From NCBI GenBank assembly GCA_900543035.1, contig UQPV01000033.1:1-32369 (forward strand): a stretch of 32,369 nt of DNA, given 5' to 3'. How positions within the stretch are numbered: position 1 is the first letter of the stretch; the number at the start of each line of letters is the position of its first letter. This stretch comes from an uncultured Solobacterium sp. GTDB taxonomy: Bacteria; Bacillota_I; Bacilli_A; Erysipelotrichales; Erysipelotrichaceae. Made by a program: the position numbers and the translations under genes. The notes under the pieces are model-generated. The model was not told the DNA's origin, made no database searches, and saw only the letters and a program-made list of their open reading frames with translations. Shown in pieces: positions 22,932-32,298 of the stretch.

Positions 22932-24494
22932 TCAGGAAAACAGATGCAATGATTCAAACAGCGGAAGGCCGAAATAAGCGATCAATGCCATGATCACCAG
23001 ATAGAGCACGGTATACGGGAGCACCTTTTTCAGCAGCTCGCCGTCCTTCCCGCTCTCGTTGACCGAAACAAGGCCGATCGCGATGCTCTGCGGCGCCAGC
23101 ATCTTGCCGGCTGCCACGCCGAGGCTGTTGAGCGCGACCATCCAATACGCATTGGCGCCGATGGCGTTTGCGGCCTGCAGCTGCACATTGCCAAACAGCA
23201 CCGAAGAGCTCGTCCCGCTGCCGGTCACGAATGTGCCCAGGGCGCCGATCAGCGGAGCGGCCAGCGGATACAGCGAACCAAGCGTGAGCACGAACATATT
23301 CGCGATGCTGGTGATCATGCCGGAATAGCCCATGATCTTGGCCGTCGCCAGCACACACAGCATCGTCACCATCGTCTTGGACATCTGCACCAGTGTCGCC
23401 TTCAGCACATAGAGCATCTCCTTCAGCGTTGCCCGCTGGATGAAGCCGCCGATGAACGCGGACAGAAAGATCCAGATGCCCGGCGTGTTGATCCACGTGA
23501 AGGTATACGGCGCGGCCCCTTCCCCGGTATAGATCGGCACCGCCGTGCTGAACTGATTGAGGAATGCGTTGACCGGCGCGATCAGCTTGCTGGTGGACAG
23601 CAGGAAGACGAAGACGAGGATGAACGGAGACCAGGCGACCAGCGCCTCTTTGACCGTCAGCGAATGATCGCTCTTCGGCATCTCCATCCGATATTCCGTT
23701 GGAGCGGAAGACCTGCGCTCATGCAGCATCGCCGCGGCGATGGTCACCAGCAGCGAGCAGATGGAACCGACCACGACGGCGAGCTCACTGCCGACGAAAT
23801 ATGTCACCGCCAGCTGCGGCAGGACGAACGACAGACCGGAGATCAGCGTGATGAGGCTGACGCCCTTCAAGGCCTTGAACCCCTTGCCGGTGATCATGAC
23901 CATGATGAACGGGGACAGCAGCATCAGCGGCGCGAGCTGAAGCGTCTCAGTGAACGCCAGCGCCGCATTGTCCAGACCGACCAGGTTGGCCAGCGTCACG
24001 GTCGGGATGCCGATGGAGCCAAAGGGCGTCGGCGTGCCATTGGCGACCAGGCAGACCAGACAGGCGAGCAGCGGCGGAAATCCGAGCCCGGCCAGCATTC
24101 CCGCCGGGATAGCGATGGCCGTGCCAAATCCGGCCATGCCTTCCATGAACCCGCCGAAACACCAGCCGATCAGGATCACCAGGATGCGCTTATCGCTCGA
24201 CACGCTGGTGATCATCCGCTTGATGACCTCCATCTTGCCGGTGCGCAGAGTCAGGTTGTATGTAAAGACGGCGGCGATGATGACCAGGATGATCGGCCAT
24301 GCCGCCATAGCGAAGCCTTCCAGCGCAGCCGTCGCGGTATCGATGAGCGGCAGCTTCCAGACGGTGACAGAAAGGACCGCAGCCAGCAGCATCGCGACGA
24401 TGCTCGCCTTATAGCCGGCCCATTTGAAGCCGATCAGTGCCAGGATCATCCACAGGATCGGGACAAGCCCCAGCAGGAACATTACAAAAGTCAT
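22932..24494 (-). CDS. lctP: L-lactate permease (LctP family)
   Basis: A 520-residue membrane transporter with about 12-14 helices, recognised as the lactate permease family by GFGTAIAIPAGMLAGLGFPPLLACLVCLVANGTPTPFG-type sequence in the middle and FVTGSGTSSSVLFGNVQLQAA...GVAAGKMLAPQSIAIG near the C terminus. It moves lactate or glycolate, usually with protons. Given an ldh elsewhere in the window it may export or take up lactate. The start follows GGAGTGG. It has its own promoter with a palindrome inside it and its own terminator, so it is a monocistronic, regulated unit downstream of polC. Confidence 0.92.
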   Translation of the reverse strand: MTFVMFLLGLVPILWMILALIGFKWAGYKASIVAMLLAAVLSVTVWKLPLIDTATAALEGFAMAAWPIILVIIAAVFTYNLTLRTGKMEVIKRMITSVSSDKRILVILIGWCFGGFMEGMAGFGTAIAIPAGMLAGLGFPPLLACLVCLVANGTPTPFGSIGIPTVTLANLVGLDNAALAFTETLQLAPLMLLSPFIMVMITGKGFKALKGVSLITLISGLSFVLPQLAVTYFVGSELAVVVGSICSLLVTIAAAMLHERRSSAPTEYRMEMPKSDHSLTVKEALVAWSPFILVFVFLLSTSKLIAPVNAFLNQFSTAVPIYTGEGAAPYTFTWINTPGIWIFLSAFIGGFIQRATLKEMLYVLKATLVQMSKTMVTMLCVLATAKIMGYSGMITSIANMFVLTLGSLYPLAAPLIGALGTFVTGSGTSSSVLFGNVQLQAANAIGANAYWMVALNSLGVAAGKMLAPQSIAIGLVSVNESGKDGELLKKVLPYTVLYLVIMALIAYFGLPLFESLHLFS

Positions 24495-24518
24495 TCTTTT
24501 CCACTCCTTTTCCGTACT

Positions 24519-24548
24519 ATTATATTGAAATTGATTTCAAAAGTACAG
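24519..24548 (-). promoter_or_regulatory. lctP promoter region
   Basis: On the minus strand, consensus TATAAT at 24519-24524, about 25 bases before the start codon. The -35 is poor (TGTACT at 24542-24547, 17-bp spacer). Confidence 0.5.
24525..24540. promoter_or_regulatory. 16-bp perfect palindrome inside the lctP promoter, cre-like operator
   Basis: TTGAAAT-TG-ATTTCAA fills the spacer between -10 and -35, so a bound protein would block transcription. The core TGAAATTGATTTCA differs from the cre pattern only in the central CG (here TG) and shares its arms with the palindrome at 5423-5438. CcpA, a Rex-type redox sensor or a dedicated lactate regulator are possible. Confidence 0.55.
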
Positions 24549-24629
24549 CCATTCCAGAGCAGTTCAAGCGAAATTGTCATTGCTTTTTTCTGCCAGCCCT
24601 TTCATTTTTCCTTCCTTGCCGCATCAGGC

Positions 24630-24686
24630 AAAAAAAACACCCCGCCTCAGAGATGATCCCTCATCCGGATCATCTTCAGCGAAGTG
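24630..24686 (-). terminator. Terminator of polC
   Basis: On the minus strand, a long hairpin: AGATGATCC / GGATCATCT inner arms (24667-24675 and 24651-24659), extended by G-U-rich outer pairs (ACTTCGC with GGCGGGGT), then eight T (24630-24637). Confidence 0.85.
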
Positions 24687-24694
24687 TATCATGA

Positions 24695-27600
24695 TCAAAA
24701 CAGCGTCATCTGATTTTCTTCCTGCATGCCATCCAGCGAACCGAGCGCCTCCAGCTTCTTCATGAGCGTCAGGCTCAGCGAAGTGCGCTTGAGCAGGTCC
24801 TCCTTAGAGAGGAACGGCGCTTCCTCACGGGCCCTGACGATGGACTCCGCCACGCTCTCCCCCAGGCCGTCGATGCTCGTAAACGGCGGGATGATGGCGT
24901 TCTTATCATCCGGATCTACGATGAATTCTGCGGCGGCCGACCGGTTGATGTCGATATTGGAGAACCGATAGCCGCGCAATACCATCTCCAGCGCAAGCTC
25001 GAGGGTGGAGTATACATCCTGATCTTTCTTGGAAGGCTTCACGCCGCGTTCATTGCTGTGCGACAGCGCCCGGATCTGATCCATCTTCATCCGGATGCTC
25101 GCCTCGCCCTTGATCATCGTCTCGATGTCATAGCCATCGCAGCGGATCGAGAAGAACATGCAGTAATAGAACAGCGGCAGATGCACCTTGAACCAGGCGA
25201 TGCGGATCGCCATCATGACATAGGCCACCGCATGCGCCTTAGGGAACATATACTTGATCTTGCGGCAAGACTCGATATACCAGTCTTCCACGCCCGCTGC
25301 CTTCATTTCCGGGATCCACTCATCCTTCAGCCCTTTTCCTTTACGGACCGATTCCATGATGGTGAACGCCAGCTTCGGCTTCATCCCCTTGTGCAGCAGA
25401 TACACCATGATGTCATCACGACAGCCGATGACGCTTTTCAGCGTACAGATATGCTGATCGATCAGATCCTTGGCATTGCCCAGCCAGACATCCGTGCCAT
25501 GGCTCAGGCCGGAGATCTTCAGCAGCTCATCAAAGGTCGTCGGCCTCGTCAGCTCGAGGATGCCGCGGACAAAAGTCGTGCCGAACTCCGGAATGCCGGC
25601 CGCGCCGGTCGCTTCCGTATTCTTGCTGGTGTCGATATGCAAGGCGTCCACGCTGGAGAAGATGCTCATCGTGTCCGGATCGTTCATCGGGATGGTGCGC
25701 ACATCGATGCCGCTCATGCGCTCCAGCATCTTCATCGCCGTCGGATCGACATGGCCCAGGATATCAAATTTCAGGATGTTGTCATGGATCTGATGGAAGT
25801 CGAAATGGGTCGTCTTCCACTCTGCGAACGGATTGTTGGCCGGATACTGCACAGGCGTAAAATCATGCACATCCATATCCAGCGGCACCACGACGATGCC
25901 TCCCGGATGCTGGCCGGTCGTCCGTTTGACCCCCTCGCACTCCTTAGCGAGCTCTACGCGCTTCGGATTGCGGATGGTGCCCTCGATGCCCATCGCTTCC
26001 TCATAGCCCTTGATGTAGCCGAATGCCGTCTGCGTCTGCACCGTGCCGACCGTTCCGGCACGGAAGACATGCTCATCTCCGAACACCTCTTTGGTGTAGG
26101 CATGCGCCGTCGGCTGATAATCTCCGGAGAAGTTCAGATCGATATCCGGCACCTTGTCTCCTTCAAAGCCCAAAAACGTCTCAAACGGGATATCCTGACC
26201 GTCTCCGCGCATGATCGTGCCGCAGTGCGGACATGCCTTGTCCGGAAGGTCAAATCCGTTGAGCACGCTGCCGTCCGTATAGAAATGCGAATATTTGCAT
26301 TTCGGGCAGACATAGTGAGGCGGAAGCGGATTGACCTCGGTGATGTTGGACATCGTCGCCACGAAGCTCGATCCCACCGATCCGCGGCTGCCGACCAGAT
26401 AGCCGTCCTCCAGGCTCTTCTTCACCAGCAGATGCGAGATATAATAGACCACATAGTAGCCGGCGCCGATGATGCTGTCCAGCTCCCGCTTCAATCGCTG
26501 TTCCACGATCTCCGGCAGCGGATCGCCATATTTTTTTCTGGCGTTCTCATAACAGATATCGCTCAGCTTCTGGTCTGAGCCTTCGATATCCGGCGGATAC
26601 AGCTTATCCTTGACCGGATAGATCACTTCGATCTGATCGGCGATCTTCCTGGTGTTGGTGACGACGAACTCATATGCCCGATCTCCCACCCAGGCAAACT
26701 CGCTGAGCATTTCCCCGGTCGTGCGCAGGTGCTGATCCGGCGCGATGGTATGATGACGGCGCTGGGCATTGTATACATACAGCGGATGCCGGACGCCGCC
26801 GGTCGCCTGCGAATTGATGTAGATGTCGCGGATCCGCTTCTGCCGCGGATGCACATAGTGCGCGTCGCTGGTGGCCACGATGGGCTTGCCCAGCCGGTCA
26901 GCCATATCGATGATGCCCTGCAGGATCTCCTTGAGCCGATCCTCATCGACGATGGAATTGCGGTCGATCAGATACCGGTAGTTTTCCAGCGGCTGCAGCT
27001 CGATATAGTCATAAAAGCGCATCACCTGTTCCAGCACGTCCGCGTCCCTGGTCTGGGCCATCTCGAACACCTCACCATTTGCGCACCCGCTGCCGATGAG
27101 CAGGTTGCCGTTCATCCGGCGCTTCTCGATCTCGATGCGCGGGATGCGCGGCTCCGCCACGCCGGAGAGCGCCGTCTTGCCATTGTAAGCCAGATAGGTC
27201 GTATGGCTGAGCGTGACCAGCTCGAACAGCTCCTTGAGCCCCGCCTGATTGCGCGCAAACACGATCACGTGCTTCGTGCGCACCTTCTTGAAGCTCTCCG
27301 GATTTTGCATGTCCTGCAGCTCGCGCAGCGTCTTCACTTCCTTGAGCTCATTGAGCATGTGCAGGAACGTCTGCGCCAGCACATCCGCATCATAATCCGC
27401 CCGGTGCGCCACTTCCGAATCATAGGTGATGCCATAAGAGCGGGAGATCGCGCCCAGCGTATAGGCCTTGCGGTCCGCCTGCAGCGAGCGCGCCAGATCC
27501 AGCGTATCGATCACCGGGTTGTCCAACGGCTTTCTGCCGATGCGCTTCAGTGAAGAATTCAGGAACGAGAAGTCGAACGACGCATTGTGCGCGACCAGGA

Positions 27601-29023
27601 TATGATCGCCGATGAAGTCGAGGATCTGATCCACACATTCCTCAAATGTCGGCGCGTTTTCCACATCCTTTTCCGTGATGCCCGTCAGCTCTGTCGTAAA
27701 GCCGCTGAGCTGCTGGGGCGGACGGATGAACAGCTGCAGGCTCTTCACGCAGGAACGGTTCTCCACGATCTGACCGCCGAACTCGATGATGTGGTCATAG
27801 CGCGAGGACAATCCGGTCGTCTCCAGGTCGAATACACAGTATGTGCCTTCCTCCAGCACCGTGTCATTGGCGTTGTAAACGATCTGCAGCGCCGGATCCA
27901 CCATGTTCATCTCCACGCCATACAGCATCTTCATCGGCTTCTCCCGTTTCTTGTTCACCGCAGCCAGGGTAGACTGCGCCTTAGGGAATGCCTGGACGAC
28001 CAGATGGTCCGTGCAGGCGATGGCGTCCATGCCCCACGCGTCTGCTGTCTTGATGTATTCCGCGATGTCGCACACGCCGTCCATCTCTGAGAAATTGGTG
28101 TGCAGATGAAGCTCCACCCGCTTTTCTTTGGCGTCATCCTTGCGCACGGCGGGCGGATCGACCTTTTTGACGAGGTTGGGCATGAATGCGATATCGGAGA
28201 GGAAATCGTCGTTGACCACGCTGCCGTACGCTTCCACATAGTCGCCTTCTTTGATCTCCTCCAGAACTTCCCGGCTCATCGCGCCGCGCTCAAAGCGCTT
28301 CATGATGATCGCCTCATCATCGTCGCTGACATACAGCGTCTGCAGGCCTTTGCCGGTCTTGAACGTCTTGAATTCGCTCTGGAAGACACGGCCCTTGATC
28401 ATCACATCGGACATGCCCTCTTGCAGGTCCCGAATCGGCAGCGCGATATGATCTTCCGGCTTGACGCTCTTGCGGCGATACTTTTTCCGCTCCGGCTGCG
28501 GTTCAGGCGGCCGCTCTTTGGCGGATGCGGCGCATTGCACGGCAGGGATGTCATTCCCGTTCTCCGCACGTTCCATCTTCACCTTCATGCGGATCCCGGC
28601 CTGGCTCAGATAATCATACAGTGCCGGCAGGCCCGCCTCCAGCGCGGCGATCGTCTCATCGCTGCGCACCTGATAGACGATATCTTCCTCTTGCAGCGAG
28701 GGAAGCGTCTCCGTGAAGACGCGCAGCTGCGGCTGCAGCGAAACGAAATGCTGCAGATAGTCGAGCAGATCCATGATGCCCACCGTGCCATCCGCTGCCT
28801 CCACACGCAGGTCCACCTTGACCTGAAGCTCCTTCTGCATGCGCGCCAGCAGCCGCTCACGCACCCCGAACGACAGCGCCTTTTCCAGATGGAGCTGGAT
28901 GGACAGGGTATTGGACCGGCGGTGATACACCGGCTTCATGGAAAAAGAACCGCCCTCCAGGGCAGAGAGCGTTTCTTCATCCATCTGCAGCTTTTTCGCA
29001 AGATCAGTGACACTCAGTTTCAT
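24695..29023 (-). CDS. polC: DNA polymerase III alpha subunit, PolC type
   Basis: A replicative polymerase of 1,442 residues, the normal PolC length, found in low-GC Gram-positives. Order: N-terminal region and OB fold (~190-290), PHP domain starting ELHLHTNFSEMDG (~305), inserted DEDDh proofreading exonuclease with FDLETTG (~398), HNASFD (~479) and HRADYDAD (~540), PHP remainder (SDAHYVHPRQ ~720), four-Cys zinc module (CPKC ~906, CPHC ~931), palm with PDIDLNFSGD (~960), and the TGQHPGGIVVVP and QIHDNILKFDILGH segments. The C terminus has the helix-hairpin-helix region and ends GMQEENQMTLF, with QMTLF a probable beta-clamp binding peptide. ATG 29021-29023 follows GAGGG by 6 bases. Confidence 0.97.
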   Translation of the reverse strand: MKLSVTDLAKKLQMDEETLSALEGGSFSMKPVYHRRSNTLSIQLHLEKALSFGVRERLLARMQKELQVKVDLRVEAADGTVGIMDLLDYLQHFVSLQPQLRVFTETLPSLQEEDIVYQVRSDETIAALEAGLPALYDYLSQAGIRMKVKMERAENGNDIPAVQCAASAKERPPEPQPERKKYRRKSVKPEDHIALPIRDLQEGMSDVMIKGRVFQSEFKTFKTGKGLQTLYVSDDDEAIIMKRFERGAMSREVLEEIKEGDYVEAYGSVVNDDFLSDIAFMPNLVKKVDPPAVRKDDAKEKRVELHLHTNFSEMDGVCDIAEYIKTADAWGMDAIACTDHLVVQAFPKAQSTLAAVNKKREKPMKMLYGVEMNMVDPALQIVYNANDTVLEEGTYCVFDLETTGLSSRYDHIIEFGGQIVENRSCVKSLQLFIRPPQQLSGFTTELTGITEKDVENAPTFEECVDQILDFIGDHILVAHNASFDFSFLNSSLKRIGRKPLDNPVIDTLDLARSLQADRKAYTLGAISRSYGITYDSEVAHRADYDADVLAQTFLHMLNELKEVKTLRELQDMQNPESFKKVRTKHVIVFARNQAGLKELFELVTLSHTTYLAYNGKTALSGVAEPRIPRIEIEKRRMNGNLLIGSGCANGEVFEMAQTRDADVLEQVMRFYDYIELQPLENYRYLIDRNSIVDEDRLKEILQGIIDMADRLGKPIVATSDAHYVHPRQKRIRDIYINSQATGGVRHPLYVYNAQRRHHTIAPDQHLRTTGEMLSEFAWVGDRAYEFVVTNTRKIADQIEVIYPVKDKLYPPDIEGSDQKLSDICYENARKKYGDPLPEIVEQRLKRELDSIIGAGYYVVYYISHLLVKKSLEDGYLVGSRGSVGSSFVATMSNITEVNPLPPHYVCPKCKYSHFYTDGSVLNGFDLPDKACPHCGTIMRGDGQDIPFETFLGFEGDKVPDIDLNFSGDYQPTAHAYTKEVFGDEHVFRAGTVGTVQTQTAFGYIKGYEEAMGIEGTIRNPKRVELAKECEGVKRTTGQHPGGIVVVPLDMDVHDFTPVQYPANNPFAEWKTTHFDFHQIHDNILKFDILGHVDPTAMKMLERMSGIDVRTIPMNDPDTMSIFSSVDALHIDTSKNTEATGAAGIPEFGTTFVRGILELTRPTTFDELLKISGLSHGTDVWLGNAKDLIDQHICTLKSVIGCRDDIMVYLLHKGMKPKLAFTIMESVRKGKGLKDEWIPEMKAAGVEDWYIESCRKIKYMFPKAHAVAYVMMAIRIAWFKVHLPLFYYCMFFSIRCDGYDIETMIKGEASIRMKMDQIRALSHSNERGVKPSKKDQDVYSTLELALEMVLRGYRFSNIDINRSAAAEFIVDPDDKNAIIPPFTSIDGLGESVAESIVRAREEAPFLSKEDLLKRTSLSLTLMKKLEALGSLDGMQEENQMTLF

Positions 29024-29106
29024 GCACAACCCTCATTTCAAGTACCAACATCTTATCACCTTTTAACGATAAAATACAGCGTTTTCCGCTCGTTCATGCG
29101 GCCGGC

Positions 29107-29142
29107 AAAAAAAGAACAGGATCATCAAGACCGCTGTTCTTT
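29107..29142 (-). terminator. Terminator of the rnc-dacA-malY operon
   Basis: On the minus strand, AAAGAACAG (29134-29142), 14-base loop, CTGTTCTTT (29111-29119), then TTTT. It follows the last gene of the operon and precedes polC. Confidence 0.85.
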
Positions 29143-29159
29143 CGCTCGACCATTTGCGT

Positions 29160-30323
29160 TTACTTCCGCAGCTCCTGCGCGACACGTTCCATCGCTTCCT
29201 GCACGATGACCTGCGGGCAGGCGATGTTGATGCGCTGGAAACCGGCGCCTTCTTCCCCGAACATGGCCCCGTCATTGAAATGCACGCGGGCATGTTCGCG
29301 AATGCGCTGATCCAGGACATGGGGATCCGGTTCATATGCGGAGAGATCGACCCACATCAGATATGTGCCCTCACGCGGGGAGATCACGGCCTCTGGCAGC
29401 TGCTCGCGCAGAAACTGCGTGACCCACGCTTCATTTTCATCGACCTTGCGGTTCATCTGCGCACGCCATTCATCGCATTCGCTGAACGCTGCCTTGAGCG
29501 CGCTGATCGCAAAGCAGTTCGGCTCGCTGATGCACATCTGCCGCACCACCTTCTCTTCCCACAGCGCTTTCCATTTCGGATCATGGATGATGACATGGGA
29601 GCACTCTACGCCGGCCAGATTGAATGTCTTGGTCGGAGCGGTGCAGGTGATGATATGATCGGCAAGCTGCGGGCACAGCGCATCCAGGACATGATGCGTA
29701 AAGCCGGCCTTCACGATATCGGCATGGATCTCATCGCTGATGATCCATTTATCATAGCGCACGGCAAGCTCTGCCAACGCGCAAAGCTCTTCCGGCTTCC
29801 ACACCCGGCCCACCGGGTTGTGCGGGGAACAAAGCAGGATCCCTTTGACGGATGGATCCTGGAACTTCTCCTCAAGGTCAGCGAGGTCCATCGTATAGCT
29901 GCCATCCGCATGGCGGATCAGCGGATTCACCACGCAGCGGCGGTGATTGGCCTCGATCTGGCGGCGGAAAGGATGATAGACCGGCGTCTGGATCACGATG
30001 CCTTCTCCCTGCGCGCAAAGCAGTCCGCACAAGATGGAGATGGCCTGCACGACCCCGCCGGTAAAGTAGATGTCCTGCGGATCGAACGTCCAGTCAAAAT
30101 GACGGCGGTAATAATCGCAGACGATGCCGCGGTATTCCTCATCCATGCCGGTCGTATATCCGTAGATCTGTTCCTTCACCCGTTTTTCCAGCGCCTTCTG
30201 AATGGCCGGTGCACAGGGGAAATCCATATCTGCCACCCACAGCGGCAGTTCTCCGCGCGCCTTTGCCCCGCGCCATTTTTCACTGTCTTCCCCACGGTGG
30301 ATCACCGTTTCAAAATCAAACAC
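29160..30323 (-). CDS. MalY/PatB family PLP-dependent C-S lyase or aminotransferase
   Basis: A 387-residue fold-type I PLP enzyme. Motifs are LWVADMDFPCAPAIQKAL near the N terminus, GYTTGM, TPVYHPF, SPHNPVGRVW (166-175), SDEIHAD (196-202), the PLP lysine K232 in TAPTKTFNLAG, and an arginine in the C-terminal FQRINIACP. The ADMDFP start separates MalY/PatB cystathionine beta-lyases from ordinary aspartate aminotransferases; the probable reaction is cleavage of cystathionine or cysteine conjugates to a thiol, pyruvate and ammonia. Translation begins at GTG 30321-30323, directly abutting the stop of the carboxypeptidase gene. Last gene of a three-gene operon with rnc and dacA; the functional link is not obvious. 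Confidence 0.88.
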   Translation of the reverse strand: MFDFETVIHRGEDSEKWRGAKARGELPLWVADMDFPCAPAIQKALEKRVKEQIYGYTTGMDEEYRGIVCDYYRRHFDWTFDPQDIYFTGGVVQAISILCGLLCAQGEGIVIQTPVYHPFRRQIEANHRRCVVNPLIRHADGSYTMDLADLEEKFQDPSVKGILLCSPHNPVGRVWKPEELCALAELAVRYDKWIISDEIHADIVKAGFTHHVLDALCPQLADHIITCTAPTKTFNLAGVECSHVIIHDPKWKALWEEKVVRQMCISEPNCFAISALKAAFSECDEWRAQMNRKVDENEAWVTQFLREQLPEAVISPREGTYLMWVDLSAYEPDPHVLDQRIREHARVHFNDGAMFGEEGAGFQRINIACPQVIVQEAMERVAQELRK

Positions 30324-31595
30324 TCAAATTCCCTCTTTCTTTTCCCTCTGTTCTCTTTTTCTCCATATCAGGATGAAGGCGCCTGCGCAGATGCAGGCCA
30401 GAAAGCCATAGGGCATCATCACATCCTGTATGGTATCGATGATCACGGCGCCGGTCTCGGCGCTGATATCTTCTTCCGCATAGACGGGCAGCGTCAGCAG
30501 CAGCTCATCTCCTGCGCAGATCTCGATCTGTGCGATGCGCTCTCCTTCGCTGACCGGCGCCTGGCTCACTTCATATCGGACGCTGACCTGAAGCTGCGCA
30601 TCCTCCTTTTTGCTCACCCAGACATCGACATCCTCTTCGCTCTGGATGGGCAGAGGATCGTGGAACGTGTGGCGCAGATCGAGCATGCCTGCCGGCTCAT
30701 CGGCCTGCAGGACATTTTCCGTGCGCATCTGCGTATCGATCTGCGTGCAGATCGCTGTCGTATCCGATGCCGTTTCGCCCTGAAATGTCGTCTCTGCCTG
30801 CACGCCGGCGACGATGACGATCACCTCGCGGCCCTGGATCTCACAGACGCTCGCCAGACAATAGCCCGCCTGCGGCGTATAGCCGGTCTTTGCCCCTTTC
30901 ACATAGACGTTCTCTTCATCCGCATACGCAAACTGCCTGATCCAGGAGCTCTCCAGGCTCAGCCCTTCGCCGTGCAGGTCGTTGGGCATCGTGGTGTATG
31001 CAGAAGCAGACATCGCCGCCTTGATCGTCTCGTTCTGCCATGCCTGCCGCATGAGCAGCACAAGATCAGCGGCAGTCGTATAATGATCCGCATCATGCAT
31101 CCCCACCGTATTGGTGAAATGGGAATGCGTCATGCCGATGGATGAAGCTTTTTCATTCATTGCGGCCGCCATCGCTTCCTCGCTGCCGAACAAAGCGACG
31201 GCGAGGGCCTGGCAGGCATCTGCTCCGCTGGGCAGCAGCGCGCCATAGATGAGATCGCGCATGGTGACCTCCTCGCCAAGCAGGAAGCCGGCGATGCTCA
31301 GGGCACCGTCTTCCAGCCCCGTGAGCATCTCTATGCTGATCGTGACCGTCTCCTCCAGATCATCGATCTCGTCCATGGCAGTCAGCACGGTGAGCACCTT
31401 GGTGAGCGAAGCCGGATACATCCTCTTCTGCGCGTCCTGCTCATACAGCACCTGCATCGTCTGCAGGTCTGCCGCTGCCGCATAGCGCGCATGGATGTCC
31501 GCAGCCTCCTCTTCCTGCGCGTGTGCCCCCAAAGGCATCATCAGCGTCAGGACACAGCTGCAGACGAGGACGATCAGCGTTTTTGCCTTGTTCAT
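30324..31595 (-). CDS. D-alanyl-D-alanine carboxypeptidase (peptidase S11, DacF-like)
   Basis: A 423-residue penicillin-binding protein that trims the terminal D-Ala of peptidoglycan stem peptides outside the membrane. Signal peptide 1-26 (TLIVLVCSCVLTLMMPLGAHA). Active-site motifs are S63-L-T-K66, S123-G-A125 in place of the usual S-x-N, and K236-T-G238 in GAKTGYTPQAG. A beta-rich C-terminal domain (~270-385) is followed by an anchoring helix (MPYGFLACICAGAFILIW) and a basic tail. ATG 31593-31595 follows GGTGAGGG, 4 bases after the rnc stop; the longer upstream frame overlaps rnc and is rejected. The missing motif Asn may be a lineage variant. Confidence 0.9.
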   Translation of the reverse strand: MNKAKTLIVLVCSCVLTLMMPLGAHAQEEEAADIHARYAAAADLQTMQVLYEQDAQKRMYPASLTKVLTVLTAMDEIDDLEETVTISIEMLTGLEDGALSIAGFLLGEEVTMRDLIYGALLPSGADACQALAVALFGSEEAMAAAMNEKASSIGMTHSHFTNTVGMHDADHYTTAADLVLLMRQAWQNETIKAAMSASAYTTMPNDLHGEGLSLESSWIRQFAYADEENVYVKGAKTGYTPQAGYCLASVCEIQGREVIVIVAGVQAETTFQGETASDTTAICTQIDTQMRTENVLQADEPAGMLDLRHTFHDPLPIQSEEDVDVWVSKKEDAQLQVSVRYEVSQAPVSEGERIAQIEICAGDELLLTLPVYAEEDISAETGAVIIDTIQDVMMPYGFLACICAGAFILIWRKREQREKKEGI

Positions 31596-31599
31596 GCCC

Positions 31600-32286
31600 T
31601 CACCGCGCCATCTTGTCAAATGCCGCTTTGGCCGCCATCTGCTCTGCGCGTTTCTTCGAGTTTCCCTTCCCGGTGCCCAGCACGATGTCATCCAGCAGCA
31701 CGGCCATTTCAAATTCCGGATGATTGCTCGGCCCTTCCATGCCGAGCAGCTCATAACGCAGCGTCTTGCGCGTATCCGCCTGCACCACTTCCTGCAGACG
31801 GGTCTTATAGTCGATCAGCGTCTCGCTTTTCGGCGCCTTGATCGCCGGGGTGAGCACTTGCTCGAGGATCTTCGTGACCGGCTCCATGCCCTGATCGAGA
31901 TACAGCGCGCCCAGCATGGCCTCGAACATGTCCGCCAGCAGAGAATCCCGCTCTCTGCCGCCGCTTTTTTCCTCGCCTATGCCCAGCCGCAGATAGGCGC
32001 CCCAGCCCAGCTGCCGGTTGTAGCGGGCAAGCGCTTCCTCACAGACCAGCTGCGCCCGCAGCGTGGTCATCTGTCCTTCGCTGAGCGCAGGCTCCAGCAT
32101 GATCAGCTTGCGGCTGGTCCACACCTGCAGGACCGCGTCGCCCATGAATTCCAGTCGTTCATTGTCATGGCCCGCTTCCTTATGCTCATTCACATAAGAA
32201 GAATGCGTCAGCGCCTCCAGGATCAGCCTGCGATCCGAAAAGGAAATGCCGTTGCGCTTCAGCCAGTCAAATATCGTATCAGCCAT
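31600..32286 (-). CDS. rnc: Ribonuclease III
   Basis: A 228-residue double-strand-specific endoribonuclease that processes rRNA and structured mRNAs. The signature NERLEFMGDAVL (42-53) gives the acidic metal ligands E46 and D50, and LLADMFEAMLGALYLDQG gives D119 and E122. The dsRNA-binding domain occupies about 155-228 (IDYKTRLQEVVQ ... GNSKKRAEQMAAKAAF). ATG 32284-32286 follows AGGAGAG; an in-frame ATG 33 bases upstream lies within the inverted repeat. The next gene starts 4 bases after its stop, so it heads an operon with dacA and the C-S lyase, rather than the more common rnc-smc order. Confidence 0.95.
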   Translation of the reverse strand: MADTIFDWLKRNGISFSDRRLILEALTHSSYVNEHKEAGHDNERLEFMGDAVLQVWTSRKLIMLEPALSEGQMTTLRAQLVCEEALARYNRQLGWGAYLRLGIGEEKSGGRERDSLLADMFEAMLGALYLDQGMEPVTKILEQVLTPAIKAPKSETLIDYKTRLQEVVQADTRKTLRYELLGMEGPSNHPEFEMAVLLDDIVLGTGKGNSKKRAEQMAAKAAFDKMAR

Positions 32287-32298
32287 CGTTTCTCTCCT

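Noticed and set aside
22835..22957. 41-residue N-terminal extension of the kinase, Cys-rich and hydrophobic
   Set aside because: It would span the lctP terminator and the kinase promoter; the GGGGAGGAG site marks ATG 22834.
25058..26578. 506-codon open frame antisense to polC
   Set aside because: Same codon-bias artefact; polC on the other strand is intact and full length.
29058..29072. TTTTA/TAAAA arms upstream of polC as an operator
   Set aside because: Only 5-bp AT-only arms, expected by chance in an AT-rich promoter region.
29154..31145. 663-codon open frame antisense to the C-S lyase and carboxypeptidase genes
   Set aside because: His/Asp/Arg-rich translation typical of mirror frames in GC-rich genes; no ribosome binding site, and both minus-strand genes have full catalytic motifs.
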